NCBI GenBank assembly: GCA_021018995.1
Contig: CM037585.1
Span: forward strand, 121,108,331 to 121,172,330
DNA length: 64,000 bases
From: Chloranthus sessilifolius
Lineage: Eukaryota > Streptophyta > Magnoliopsida > Chloranthales > Chloranthaceae
Direction of reading: 5' to 3'
Shown here in pieces: positions 33,366-45,182 of the stretch (the first letter of the stretch is position 1; every line of letters starts with the position of its first letter). The notes below the pieces were generated by a model. It saw only the letters and a list, made by a program, of their open reading frames with translations. It searched no databases and was not told the origin of the DNA. A program made the translations under genes and the position numbers.

Positions 33366-34810
33366 ATGACTGACAACATCAATGGGCAACTCAAACAAGA
33401 GGAAGAACCAACATTGAGAGAATTGTTTTCTCCAATAACTACAAATACCCCATCATGCATTGTATACCCCACCACACCTGGTGGCCGGTTTGAAATTCGT
33501 ACAAATGTCATCCAAATCCATCTAATCTTTCATGGCATGGAGAGAGAAGATCCATACCAGCACGTTAAAGACTTTGTCAAAGTCTGCTCATTTGTTTACC
33601 AAAACTTCAGCGAAGAATCTGTTAGGCTACGCTTGTTTCCCTTCTCTATAAAGGATAAAACAAATGCTTGGTTAAATTCTCTACCATCGGGATCCATAAC
33701 CACTTGGGATCAGATGGTCAAAAAGTTTTTATCAAAGTTCTTCCCTATGGCGAAGATGAATGTCCTCAGACGTGAAATCACGGATTTCACACAAGAGGAA
33801 GATGAGAGATTATATGAAGCTTGGGATAGAGTCATGGATCTCTTACTCAAATGTCCACACTATGGATACTCAAAGTGGAGATTGGTCCAGTGTTTCTACA
33901 ATGGACTGAGTCAACCTAATAGACATTTGGTGGAGTCAATGAATTGCGAAGGATTCCTGAGCCTCAAGGAAACTGAATCTTATGCTTTCCTAGAGAAGCT
34001 GGCCGAGGATTCTCAGCACTAGGATTTCACAAAGACTCGGGAACAACCAGTCAAAGCTCGTAATCAAGCCGGAACTTCAACCAAGAAGGGAGGACTATAC
34101 GTGTAAAGGATTCCCCAGATCTGATGCCTAAAATTGATTTCCTCACTCAACAACTGGAGGAATTGAAATTAAAGAAGAATGTGCATATGGTAAATACACA
34201 ACCTGAGCCATGTTCAATTTGTGCAAGTCCAATGCATATGGCAGATGATTGTCCTTCAATGCAGAACTACCATGAAGACACATCTGAACAGCTAAATGTT
34301 GAGAATAATTATGGGCGGAATCAAGGAAACATTTTTAATGAGAATAACCCAAATAGCTGGAGAAATCACCCAAATTTCTCATGGAAACAAGATAATCAAA
34401 TAATACAGCCTAGGAAACAGGGGACGAACTTTTACCTCCAACAAAATTCCAACTAAGGACCGCAGCAAAACTACGGTTAAGGGCAATTTCAATAGCAAGG
34501 GTTCAATAACCCAAATCAATTTCAATACAATCAAAATCAGGTTGGGCAGCCACGACAAATGAACCAAAATTTTCAGTTTGCACAACTAATGGGAGGTTAT
34601 CAAAACCAACCACAACAAAATTTTGTACCAACGTTTCCACCACCCGGATTTAACAATCCACAGGGAAATGCTACCCAACGTCCTCATACACAAGCTCCTT
34701 CTACTGAGGACCTGATGAAACTCATTCATTCTCACACATCCTCAATCTCTAAAATAGAGACCCAAATTGGGCAATTGGCAACTTTTCTCTGTGAAAGAGA
34801 AAAAGGATAA
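33366..34810 (+). pseudogene. Athila-1 gag
   Basis: The first 218 codons (33366-34022) encode the Athila-type capsid region ('FHGMEREDPYQHVKDFVKVC', 'RLRLFPFSIKDKTNAWL', 'KKFLSKFFP'). After a stop and frameshift the protein continues at 34124 with a CCHC zinc knuckle 'CSICASPMHMADDC', then an Asn/Gln-rich region typical of Athila gag, with further stops between 34457 and 34558. Gag forms the particle that packages the RNA. Confidence 0.88.
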
Positions 34811-34915
34811 TTTCTTAGCCAACTAGTTCCTAACCCAAGGGGCCAAATGATTGTTGAACAAACATCAACTTCAACACAAGATGATGATCAACAATAAATT
34901 CGGGCAATCACAACG

Positions 34916-35830
34916 TTGAGATCTGGAAAGCAGGTCGATAACAAAGTAGTGTTGCCAAAGGAGGAGGAAAAGTCTGATGGAGAGAAGCAAGTTGAAGAGA
35001 AAGAGGAAATTGAAGAAAAAGTAAAAGCTAAAGAAATAACAGAAGAAAGGAGTGATCAGAAGAAAAGTTTTATTCCTAAAGCACCGTACCCTCAAAGATT
35101 GATGGCACCACGAAAGAATCGCGATGTGAAAGGAATAAATGAGATTTTCAAGCAATTAAAAATTAATATTCCCTTCCTGGATGCCATCCGCCAAGTGCCT
35201 GCTTATGCAAAATTTTTGAAAGAATTGGTCACAATCAAAAGAAAGACCAATATTCCGAAAAAGGCTTTCTTAGCCGAGCAGGTTAGTTCAGTGTTGCAAG
35301 CAAAGCTCCCAATCAAATACAAGGACCCAGGTTGTCCTATAATCTCGATCATCATTGGCGATAACCGTATTGATTAGGCCCTTTTAGATTTAGGAGCAAG
35401 TGTCAACTTGTTGCCTTATTCTGTGTACAAGGAGCTCGAATTAGGAGAGCTTAAGACCACTGCGATGACCCTTCAGTTAGCTGATTGGCCCGTAAAGATC
35501 CCTCGTGGAATTATGGAAGATGTCCTCATCAAGGTGGATTCTTTCTACTTTCCTGTAGATATTGTTGTTCTAGACACTGAACAGGCATCAAATTTGAAGA
35601 ATAGCATTCCAGTGATTCTAGGAAGACCATTCTTAGCAACCTCCAATGCGCTGATCAATTGTTAAAACGGGATCATGAATCTGTCCTTCGGGAATATGAC
35701 AGTGGAACTCAACATTTTTAATATTGCCAAGCAGCCCATGGAGGATGATGAACATGCACAAGCATGCATACTCGATGAAATCATAGAAGAAATATTTCAT
35801 GCATCTGAAATTGAAGATCCTTTAGTAGCT
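34916..35830 (+). pseudogene. Athila-1 gag-pol linker and protease
   Basis: A Lys/Glu-rich linker (34916-35050) precedes 'KAPYPQRLM', a conserved Athila phrase. Protease follows: 'ALLDLGASVNLLP' has the active-site Asp, and 'VILGRPFLATSNALINC' the C-terminal flap region. A TAG at 35375 replaces a likely Gln before 'ALLDLG', and another stop ends the frame at 35663. Confidence 0.85.
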
Positions 35831-35860
35831 TGACTTGCGCATTTTGGAGAGAATTTTAAT

Positions 35861-37038
35861 GTGGATCAACTGATCCAAGAAGTGAATCACATGTTGGACT
35901 CCACACCACTTCTGGGAGAAGAAAAGGAAATAGATTGTGGAGCTCAAATTGAATTAATCAAGGAAAAGCCGAAAGAAGAGGAGAAAGTGTACTTAGAATT
36001 TAAACATCTCCCGGAAAATCTTAAGTATGCCTACCTAGGGGAGAATGAAACTCAACCCATCATAATATCATCAAATTTGGATGCGAATCAAGAAGGCCAA
36101 CTCATGAGTGTACTCAAAGAGCACAAAAGTGCCCTCGGATGGTCGATAAAAGATATCAAAGGCATTAGTCCGACGGTGTGTATGCACCGAATCCATTTGG
36201 AAGACAATGCTAAACCTTCTAGGGAACCACAGAGGAGACTGAACCCTATAATGCAAGACGTGGTCCGAAATGAGATAATAAAACTTTTAGATGCTGGAAT
36301 CATATACCCCATCTCTAACAGTAAATGGGTCAGCCCCACACAAGTGGTCCCTAAGAAGTCGGGAGTCACAGTGGTGAAGAATGAGGAAAACGAACTAATT
36401 CCTACAAAAATTCAAACAGGTTGGAGAGTGTGCATTGATTATCGAAAGTTAAATTTGATGACGAGAAAAGATCACTTTCCACTTCCGTTTATCGATCAGA
36501 TGTTAGAAAGACTGGCCGGGCGTGATTACTATTGCTTCCTTGATGGCTATTCCGGTTATAATCAAATAGTCATTGCACCTGAGGATCAAGAGAAAACCAC
36601 GTTCACATGCCCTTTTGGTACTTTCTCCTACCGACGAATGCCGTTTGGGCTTTGTAATGCACCAGCTACATTCCAAAGATGTATACTGAGTATTTTTTCG
36701 GATATGGTCGAACGATTCCTCGAAGTTTTCATGGACGACTTCTCGATCCATGGAAACAGTTTTGCTGACTATTTGAATCATTTGTCGCTAGTGCTTGCAA
36801 GATGCCAGGAGAAGAACCTTGTTCTTAACTGGGAAAAATGTCACTTCATGGTTAAAGATGGCATTGTTTTGGGACATATCATATCGTCCCAGGATATCGA
36901 GGTCGATAAGGCTAAAGTTGATTTAATTTCTAATCTACCACCACCGAGGACAGTGAAGGAAATCAGATCTTTTCTAGGACACGCCGGTTTTTATCGACGT
37001 TTTATTAAAGATTTCAGCAAGATAGCGCGACCGCTATG
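35861..37038 (+). pseudogene. Athila-1 reverse transcriptase, first part
   Basis: A 390-codon open stretch of RT: 'WVSPTQVVPKKSGVTVV', 'WRVCIDYRKLN', 'FLDGYSGYNQI', 'RRMPFGLCNAPATFQRCI', the catalytic 'VFMDDFSIHG' and the connection motif 'FLGHAGFYRRFIKDFSKIARPL'. It is interrupted within the codon for the Cys after 'RPL' by solo LTR S4; the frame resumes at 38510. The RT core itself looks intact. Confidence 0.92.
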
Positions 37039-38504
37039 TGATGAGTAGTGAAATATGATGATATTTCACCCCTAGATACCTATATTTAGCTATCCGATGA
37101 AGGCTATCTGATAAGAATTATTAGATTTGAAGTGTTTCAGGTAAATATAAGCCAAGTGCAGAAAACAGCCCAAGAATTCTGAAAATAATGTCAAAACACT
37201 GCAACTTTGGGTCATCGAGAACTTGGTGCAACTTACAGATCAATTTGGACCTTCAAAATGCCCGAATTATGAAATTGTCAAAACATAAAAGTTGTAGAAC
37301 TTTCTGTCAGCATTCCAACGGCGCCTGAATCGCCTCAATCCGAGTTCGGGACAGAAAGTTATGGCCAAAATACTAAAGCAGTGTCTGATGTAAAGTTCGG
37401 CGGGAATTCACGAAAATCTGGGAGGTCGATGCATCGACCCTATTGGGTCAATTAATCGACCCTAAATTTTCGAGTTGGAACACCTCTGCGGCTGGGAAAC
37501 TTCGGCTCTATTTAAAGCGGATCAAACACTTCGAAAAGGGGAGCAAAAATTGGAGCAAAGAAATTAGGCAAGAATTAGAGATAGGAATTAGAGGGAGGAA
37601 TTAAAGAGAGGAATTAGAAATAGGAATTAGAGATAGGAATTAGAGGCAAGAATTAGAGATAGATAATTAGAGAGTTAGTTTTGGCTTTTCTTTTTTTAGA
37701 GTTTTTGGGAGAGAATTTTTTAGAGGATTATTATTCATTATTATTATTTTTGTTTTAGGCTCCTCTGAGCATCTTTTCAAGAGTTCTTATTTCTCCTTCT
37801 TCTAGGGATTGATTTGGGTAGATTGTACTTAAGATTTGTACTGTCTTTCTTTTATATTCATAGATTGTATTTAGGAAAAGGCATTGTAACCAAAGATTTT
37901 TTGGAAGAAATAAAAATAGGAATGGCTTTGAATGAACAAGGAGATCATACACCAAAGATGAGCGGCTAAATCAGTCGATCGGGAAAGATGCGATCCCCAG
38001 ATAAGTACCCATATTTATGATTAATACCATAGTCTAATGTTTTTATTGTTTTGATCTACACATCACGAGATACGCTATGCTTCTTACATGACTCATACCG
38101 CAATGATAGGCTGAGTCATTGTTTTTAGATAGGGTATGCCGGATGGATGATCAAACTTTATTTCAAATCATTTTTATGAATGAATGATGGTGATGGTGCG
38201 AATGATTCTTTAATGAAAGGGGGGTACAAATCTGGGGTAGCATATTTCTTGATCTTATTTAAATATTATTCTTAGATTCATCAGTAATTAGTTGTTTAGA
38301 TTAATTTATTTTTCTTGCATTTAGAAAAAGTGATAAATTTTTGGTTAAATTGAATCTGCCCTTTGGTACTTCCTTGGAGACGTTTTTAAATCTCTGAAAG
38401 AATTAATTAAAATTCAAGATTTCCCTGTGGGTTCGACACCTTTGTTCTTGCCATACTGCAATAGATCTTGTGCACTTGCAAGGGTATACACTTAAAATAC
38501 ACCA
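37039..38504 (+). mobile_element. Solo LTR S4 (Athila type) inside pol, TSD CTATG
   Basis: It runs from TGATGAGTAGTG to AATACACCA with perfect CTATG duplications (37034-37038 and 38505-38509). Removing it plus one duplication rejoins the pol frame exactly. It has the shared cassette (37272-37390), GGTCGATGCATCGACC palindromes (37424-37463) and CTATTTAAAG (37508-37517). It resembles S5. Confidence 0.97.
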
Positions 38505-38998
38505 CTATGCAGCTTACTTTCAAAGGATGCCCCATTCCTCTTTGATGATAAATGTTTGCAAGCCTTTGAAACCATTAAGGCTGAATTGATAAAAGGCCCG
38601 ATAATTCAATCTTCGAAGTGGGACTTCCCATTCGAAATCATGTGCGACGCCTCTGATTATGCAATTGGAGCTGTTCTGAGACAACGAATAGAAAAATTAC
38701 TGCATGTAATCTACTATGCAAGTTGTACTCTCAACGATGCCCAGTTGAATACTCGACCACTGAAAAGGAACTTTTGGCAGTAGTTTTCGCGTTGGATAAA
38801 TTTCGATCCTATTTATTAGGATCTAAAGTCGTGGTATTTACAGATCACGCTAATGCTTGCAAGATGCCAGGAGAAGAACCTTGTTCTTAACTGGGAAAAA
38901 TGTCACTCATAAAATGTGGTGGCAGATCACTTGTCACGAATAATTATTGAGAAACCTGATGATCCTGTTCAGATCTTGGAGAACTTCCCAGATAACAG
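38505..38998 (+). pseudogene. Athila-1 RNase H with internal copied patch
   Basis: The frame continues from RT: '[16 protein letters not shown]' and 'VVVFTDHA' are RNase H motifs. A frameshift near 38755 follows 'AQLN'. After 'TDHA' the expected sequence is missing; instead 38848-38907 is a copy of 36786-36845 from the RT gene (one mismatch in 60). The RNase H tail 'NVVADHLSR' then resumes at about 38916. The domain is therefore partly deleted and non-functional. Confidence 0.88.
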
Positions 38999-40316
38999 TT
39001 GTTCAGGATTGATTGCCCACCTTGGCATGCAGATCTTGTCAATTACTTAGTCACCGAGAAATTACCTCACCATTGGTCGAAGAATGAGAAATCCATTTTC
39101 TTAGCTCGGGTGAAACACTATTTTTTTGAAGATCCGTATTTATTCAATATTGTCCTGATCAGATCATACGACGATGTATTCCTGAGTCTGAGCAACCATA
39201 GATTATCTCGTTCTGTCATGAGTTAGCTTGTGAAGGTCACTTTAGTTCCCAAAAGACTGCAGCAAAGATCCTCCAAAGTGGTTTTCACTAGCCGACGATC
39301 TTTAAAGATTGTCATCAGCATTGCAAATCTTGTCACAATTGTCAAATGCTGGGCCGGATCTCAAAGCACAACATGATGCCGCTCAATCCAATTTTAGAAG
39401 TTGAATTATTTGATGTTTGGGGGATTGATTTTATGGGTCCTTTCCCGTATTCATTTGGAAATACGTTCATTCTTGTCGGTGTTGATTATGTCTCGAAATG
39501 GGTGGAGGCTGTGGCCTATAAAACAAATGATCATAAAGTAGTGATAAAATTCCTGAAAGATCAGGTGTTTTCACGTTTTGGTATTCCAAAGGCGATAATC
39601 AGCGATAGTGGAAAGCACTTTTGCAATAAAGTGTTCACCCAATTAATGAAGAAATATAGTGTCACACATAAACTTGCTACACCATACCATCCTCAGACAA
39701 GTGGCCAAGTTGAAGTCTCTAATCAGGAACTTAAGCAGATTTTAGAAAAGACAATCCATCCGAACCATAAAGACTGGTCGCTAAAACTAAATGACGCTCT
39801 ATGGGCGTATCGAACTGTGTTCAAAACTCCGATTGGCATGTCGCCATATCGGTTAGTTTTTGGTAAAGGTTGCCACCTCCGGTTGAATTGGAACATCGAG
39901 CATTTTGGGCCATTAAGTCATTGAATTTTGATCACCTGAAATCTGGAGCCCAAAGGAGTTTACAAATAAATAAATTAGAAGAAATCTGTGCTGATGCATA
40001 TGACTGTGCTAAATCGTACAAGGACCGTATGAAACGGGTTCATAATCAATCTATTCTACGAAAATCTTTCATCGTTGGTCAGTAGGCTCTACTCTACAAT
40101 TCTCGACTTCATCTATTTCCGGGGAAACTAAAAACCCGTTGGAGTGGTCCTTTTAAAATCTCTCGAATACTTCCCAATGGGGTAGTTGATGTTGTCAATC
40201 CGAGATACGGGAATGTTTTTCGAGTTAATGGTCAAAGATTAAAACCGTTCCTTGAGGATGCAATTGCATTCTCTGACACTCTTTCTTTGAGTGATCCAAT
40301 GGCTCACCCTGACTGA
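38999..40316 (+). pseudogene. Athila-1 integrase
   Basis: The zinc-binding HHCC motif ('GHFSSQKTA ... [11 protein letters not shown]') contains a TAG where Trp is expected (39290). The core (39346-39924) has the DDE residues in '[10 protein letters not shown]', 'IISDSGKHF' and '[11 protein letters not shown]'. A frameshift near 39880 moves the rest into another frame ending at TGA 40314-40316. Just downstream is 'GCGCTCATTGGGAGGCAACT', a conserved Athila phrase after pol. Confidence 0.9.
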
Positions 40317-40469
40317 GCAATTCACTTGGTCGAGCTATCGACGTTAAACTAGCGCTCATTGGGAGGCAACTCAATTTTGTGTAATTTCTTGTTGGTCTTT
40401 TTCTTTTCATTCCAAACATATATATATATATATATATATTTATTTTATTATTATTTTTTTTTTTTGGGG

Positions 40470-40998
40470 AGTCGATGCATCGACCCCCAGTGTCGATTAA
40501 TTGACCCAACCAGAGTCGATGCATCGACCCTTCCACTAGATTAATCAACCACTTAATGTCGATTAATCAACATCAATTTTGACTCTCTTTTTCAAAGAGA
40601 CTGCATTTATGAGGGGTCTGACTTTCTGATTAGTCGATTAATCGACTCCTAGAGTCGATGCATCGACTAATCAGCGTTGAATATTGTGCTACTTTTCGAA
40701 TTCTGTCAGTTTTGTTTTATTTGGAGTCGATTAATCGACTCTTTATGAGTCGATTAATCGACTTTTATTTCGGGGCATGCATTTTTGTTTCTTTTCTGCC
40801 TCGATTTAAGTCGATTAATCGAGGGCCAGTGTCGATTAATCGACTTTTGCATTCCCGGATGTTTCATCTTTTCACTTAAAAGCGTTGCACGTTTCGATGC
40901 GTCGGAACTTATGACGCGCCTGTTTTCAATAGGGTCGATTAATCGAATATTTAGAGGTGTGTCCGTCCCGAGAGGACGCCTTTGCGCCTATTTAAAGG
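40470..40998 (+). promoter_or_regulatory. Palindrome array plus TATA box in front of Athila-1 extra ORF 1
   Basis: At least ten motifs of the forms AGTCGATGCATCGAC and AGTCGATTAATCGACT (40470-40947) are followed by CTATTTAAAGG (40988-40998), 78 bases before the ATG at 41076. The same array-then-CTATTTAAAG layout is found in the element's own LTR, suggesting an internal promoter for the extra ORF. Confidence 0.65.
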
Positions 40999-41075
40999 GA
41001 GCAGTCTCTCTTCGATTCTCATTCAATCTGTCTCTTGTTTCCCTTGACTGCCTCCGACATTCAGACAGTGTGATC

Positions 41076-42203
41076 ATGGCATCGACCTCTGCCGCGCCGC
41101 AAAGGCTTTCCCAACGACCTGTAGGGCATCCACGTGATCAGCCAAGTGGTTGCTTCGCGACTCGAGACCTGTGTTCCAAATATGTTTTCGATCTCACGGC
41201 ATTTCAAGCCCTGCCTGTCTGCGCCGTTTCCCTCGCCTATGCAATGGCTCTCAACGTCCATTTTCTCCTCACTCCGCCTGTGATTAAAGTGTCCGAACAG
41301 GTCGTTCGATTATTCTATCAGAACATGGCGTGGGTGACCGCCTCCATCGAGAATCATGTCACCGCCCACTTCACTGTTTCAATCGATGGGTGGTCGCGCT
41401 CGGTTTATCCGCACACCATTGCAGAGGTTTTTAACATTTCATGCGAGCACCCTCACAATCATACTTTGGGTGAAGAGCTCGACGATTCTCAGGAGGATAT
41501 AATCAATGATATGTGCCGCGGCATATTTTCTTCTGGAATCGCCACTAGGCGATCGGCGTTACCGCGCCCGCTTTTGTTCTGGGATAGTGTGGTCTGTAGG
41601 AATCTCTACCCCCGTGGCCACGTTTCTAAGCGCACCGGTGACCGGATTCAGGCGCTTTATGGTGCCCACCGAAATTCGTGGATCAACGTGCCCAGGATTC
41701 TTCATGATGGCATGTGGCGATGCCATGAGGATATCACCAACCCTGCCACTGGTGAAGCCCCATTGATCTACTTTCCTCATTATATTATGAAGCTGCTTAC
41801 TTTCCTTCGTTTCCCGTTCTACCGGGATGACGATCTCGGGGACCTCGCATTCTATCGTTATGGTGCTACCCAATGGAACCGCAGTATGCGTCTTCTGGGT
41901 AATGTCCCTGATGCCCCCGCTGATGCACCAGCCCAACCTGCTCCACCACGCCAGCGCCGCCGCGTACGCCAGGACGACCAACCTGCGCCTGATCAGGGAC
42001 CCGAGGAGGGTGTGTCTCTTGGTTCGCTCCAAGCCCAAATTAACTCTTTACAGGAGGAGCAGCAGCGACAACATGGTGCAATCTTACGCCGAAGCTACTA
42101 TGATCGTTCCTTCCTCCATCAGATCGGGCAGCGCATGTGGTCTGATAGTTATGATGAGATGTGCGCCAGGGCTCGCCAGGCCGAAGAGGATGGGGATGAT
42201 TAG
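41076..42203 (+). CDS. Athila-1 extra ORF 1, VRLFYQ family protein, intact
   Basis: An intact 375-codon ORF between pol and the 3' LTR. ATG 41076 ('MASTSAAPQRL') is chosen because it follows a TATA box at 78 bases; the open frame also extends upstream through palindromic DNA without an ATG. Around residue 82 'VSEQVVRLFYQNM' and then 'AHFTVSIDGWSRSVY' match the extra ORFs of Gypsy-1 and Gypsy-2. The C-terminal part has an Ala/Pro-rich linker, a basic 'RQRRRVRQ' cluster (possible nuclear signal) and a Gln/Glu-rich stretch able to form a coiled coil ('LQAQINSLQEEQQRQ'). Athila ORFs here are often called env-like, but no signal peptide or transmembrane helix is evident. Base composition is more GC-rich than its surroundings. 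Confidence 0.8.
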   Translation: MASTSAAPQRLSQRPVGHPRDQPSGCFATRDLCSKYVFDLTAFQALPVCAVSLAYAMALNVHFLLTPPVIKVSEQVVRLFYQNMAWVTASIENHVTAHFTVSIDGWSRSVYPHTIAEVFNISCEHPHNHTLGEELDDSQEDIINDMCRGIFSSGIATRRSALPRPLLFWDSVVCRNLYPRGHVSKRTGDRIQALYGAHRNSWINVPRILHDGMWRCHEDITNPATGEAPLIYFPHYIMKLLTFLRFPFYRDDDLGDLAFYRYGATQWNRSMRLLGNVPDAPADAPAQPAPPRQRRRVRQDDQPAPDQGPEEGVSLGSLQAQINSLQEEQQRQHGAILRRSYYDRSFLHQIGQRMWSDSYDEMCARARQAEEDGDD

Positions 42204-42448
42204 TTTGTTTAGTCTAAGATTAGGATTTTTCGTTTTGTGTTATTTTTCTTTCTTTAGGTTCGGTTGTTTATTTTAGGAGTCAAATCAGAAGTATCCTTGT
42301 AATCATCGTGCTTATTAATGAAATAATGTGTTTTCTAATCTGTTTGGGATTGCCAATATTTGTGCAAATTACCTATTGCATTTAGAGAGGTTGAACAGCA
42401 AAATTGAAATACCAATTTCCGAGAATTTTCAACTCTCTGCCGACATGG

Positions 42449-42692
42449 AGTCGATTAATCGAGGGTTATACTTGATTAATCGACCCACCATTTTTGAAAA
42501 TAAAATAAAATAAAATAAAAAATAAAAATATTTTGGGAGTCGATGCATCGACCCAATAGTTGATTAATCGACCGGGACTCTACTTTTTGAGCCTTCCATA
42601 CGTCGTTGGAACACACACACTTTTCATTATTCTTTTTTGCAAGACACCTCTTCTCACTCCTACTCCAACTCTGTAAATTTTCCCTTTATATT
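42449..42692 (+). promoter_or_regulatory. Palindrome array plus TATA box before extra ORF 2
   Basis: AGTCGATTAATCGAG, GAGTCGATGCATCGACCC and relatives (42449-42574) are followed by CTTTATATT (42684-42692), 44 bases before the ATG at 42736. It repeats the layout seen before extra ORF 1. Confidence 0.55.
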
Positions 42693-42735
42693 CACCCTTA
42701 GGCTCACTTTTCATTAAATCTTGCACAACCTTCTC

Positions 42736-43140
42736 ATGGCCCGACGATTCTATCTCACCAGAGCACGGTTATCAAAGATGGAGGAGACTGCTAAAAAGCG
42801 GGAGCGCCGCTCTCATCGGACGGTCCCTTTTGAGCCTCGCAATGTTGAAATCATCAACCTCGATCCGATGATCATTCCTTCCTGGGGAGAACCATCTCGA
42901 AAGAAGGTAAATCATTCTAAATCTCCTACACCTTGCATCAATATTGATATCGAGATAATTGATGTGATTCCGTCACCATCTCTCCCATCTCCATCTCCTA
43001 CTGTCGCCTCAACGCCCCCATCCATACCATCGGCGGTGTCACATCAATTTTCCCTTGATCTTTGGGAGAAATTGTTCCCTGTGCCTAAGAACATTGATTT
43101 AAGTGAACCAAGGTGGATGGGCCCACCTAACGATGGTTAA
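42736..43140 (+). CDS. Athila-1 extra ORF 2, small basic/proline-rich protein
   Basis: An intact 134-codon ORF starting MARRFYLTRARL. The N terminus is strongly basic ('KKRERRSHR', a possible nuclear or nucleic-acid-binding region), the middle is Ser/Pro-rich and the C terminus has 'DLWEKLFPVPKNID'. I do not recognise the family. It follows its own array and TATA box, so it may be a second accessory gene; alternatively it is a chance frame in the 3' region. Confidence 0.5.
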   Translation: MARRFYLTRARLSKMEETAKKRERRSHRTVPFEPRNVEIINLDPMIIPSWGEPSRKKVNHSKSPTPCINIDIEIIDVIPSPSLPSPSPTVASTPPSIPSAVSHQFSLDLWEKLFPVPKNIDLSEPRWMGPPNDG

Positions 43141-45170
43141 CAGAGTTGGATTCATGTTTAGTTTAGGATTTAGGATTTATTATTATTATTATTATTTTTC
43201 GTATGTTTATTTCTAGCATATTAGTTTTTTTGTTTAGTTTAGGTTGTTTTTAATTCCCTAAATAGTGTAACCATAATCCCTTCAATAAATTTTTGGTCAT
43301 GTTCCAATTTGATGCACATATTCTCTGCTCCTGATCTTTAGGTTGAGGTACTTTTCAATAGGTTTGGGGGTGCGCTACTTATTTCAATCAATGAGGACAT
43401 TGTAATCTTTAGGTTTGGGGGTATGGTTATCTATTTTGCGCCACTTATTTTTTTTTTAAATTATATAAAAAAAAAAAAAAAATTAATTTTGAAGTCATCA
43501 TGCCCATTATTTTGCAATTGTTTTCAAACTTTAGTTGATAATGCATGTGAATTTAATTTTGAGAATACTGATGTCATATTCTGATTACTTGTATCTAAGA
43601 TGATAAAGCTTAATGTGATATTTTATGGATGATTTTGATATTCATGCTTAGAATTTTTACACTTATACCAAGCTAAGACTTAGAAATTGATTAACTGTTT
43701 TGAACGTTGAATCTTAGGTTCTTAGTGGAGACAAAACTCGGTGAGCTTTAGAGCTAATTTCCCGTCATTGATGAGTGAATACATAAACCCGGAGTTTTCT
43801 TTGAATACAGATTATTTTACATAATCTCATACACTTCACCTTGGCTTATGACTATGCATGCAATCAAATTCATATTATTGTGTTAGAACGTACTGTATAT
43901 CTACTCAAGAAAAATAGGCATGGTTACCATCTTTTAAGGACATGATTGAAGGCCATCTTTGGTTCGTTTGTGCTTAAAATACCCCACCTTATATAAATTT
44001 ATCCTTCTAGTACTCCTTTGAGCCTATTGAAAATTTACCTTTATGCATTCTTTGATAAGCCACTTTAACCTTTAACCCTTCACCATTTCTGAAAATTTAG
44101 CTTTTCCCTTCTTATTTATGAGAAATTAGGAGCGAGAGATGAGAATGAATGAAAAGAGAGTAGTAAGTGGAGAGATACCGAGTTGTGGTGTTTACTGAGA
44201 GTGTAAGGCAAAAATAAAAAGAAAAAAAAAAGAGGGAGAAAAAGAAAAAGAAAACTGTGAAGAACAATAAACAAAAAAAAAAATATATGAGGTGCTTCAA
44301 GAAAACAAAATTCAAAAGAAGAGAAAGGAGTGAGAAAAGAAAAAGAGAAGAAATTGAAAAATCAAAAGGTGTTTCCTTTCCGATTTCTCAGAAATTTTGA
44401 ATCCCAACTTCCAATACTTTCTTACCCTTTCCTGAGCCCCATTACAACCCTAAAAAGACTTTCATGATCTGATCTTACATTGATAATTATCTTGTAGAGA
44501 GTAAATATGTGATACTTATGACACTTGATATGACATGCTTAGGATATACAAGTATCTTCTTATGAGATTTATTTTTGTTCATGGATTACATCGTGTTTCA
44601 TTTATCATGTGAGACCTTTTTATTTGCTTTGTATTGATCTCTCACATGTGTGCGAAAACCTATCCATCATCAGTGTCTTTATATTTTGAGAGTATACCTA
44701 AAGTGAGGATTTAGTCTAAACAACAGGTCCGACGGTTCCCCGTTTGAACTAGTTCTGAGATGAATGAATTTTGGTTTGGGTATGCACACACTTCATGTTT
44801 AGACATGAATGGATGAGTTATCTAACGATTTGAGTATTAGACTAATTTGAATGGATACTAGTATGATTAGTATAACATTGTGATTTGAAATTGAGCATTC
44901 ACATGTTGAATTGACTAATGATTTTGAAGTTTTGAATGGTATATATGTTATCAAAATCATATTTTGAAAACTCAATTTTATCGATGGTTTTAAAAATGTA
45001 TTGAAGTTTGTGGATAACTTCACTGTAAACCCTCAGGAGACACAACTCTTCCACTAGGGATCACCTAGGGATTTAAAGGCTTGTTGTACATGCTAAGTGC
45101 AATCGTGCTCCCTACGAAAGTGGCATTTATTTTTCTCTAGTTTGCTTTGCTCAAGGACTAGCAAAGTGTA
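43141..45170 (+). other. Athila-1 long 3' untranslated region
   Basis: No gene. It includes several 'AGGTTTGGGGGTG' words (43365-43440) resembling the polypurine tract, a purine-only stretch at about 44205-44350, and a long region conserved in Athila-2 in the opposite orientation (57930-61130). Confidence 0.7.
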
Positions 45171-45182
45171 GGTTTGGGGGTG
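45171..45182 (+). other. Athila-1 polypurine tract
   Basis: GGTTTGGGGGTG lies directly against the 3' LTR start. Athila-2 has the equivalent GGTTTGAGGGTG at 57914-57925 on the minus strand. Confidence 0.8.

Noticed and set aside
41559..42038. Antisense 159-codon frame over Athila-1 extra ORF 1
   Set aside because: Shadow of the longer sense ORF, which has family matches and an upstream TATA box.
41076..42203. Envelope protein (endogenous retrovirus) for the Athila-1 extra ORF
   Set aside because: No signal peptide, transmembrane anchor or cysteine-rich ectodomain can be seen; the VRLFYQ family resemblance explains it better.
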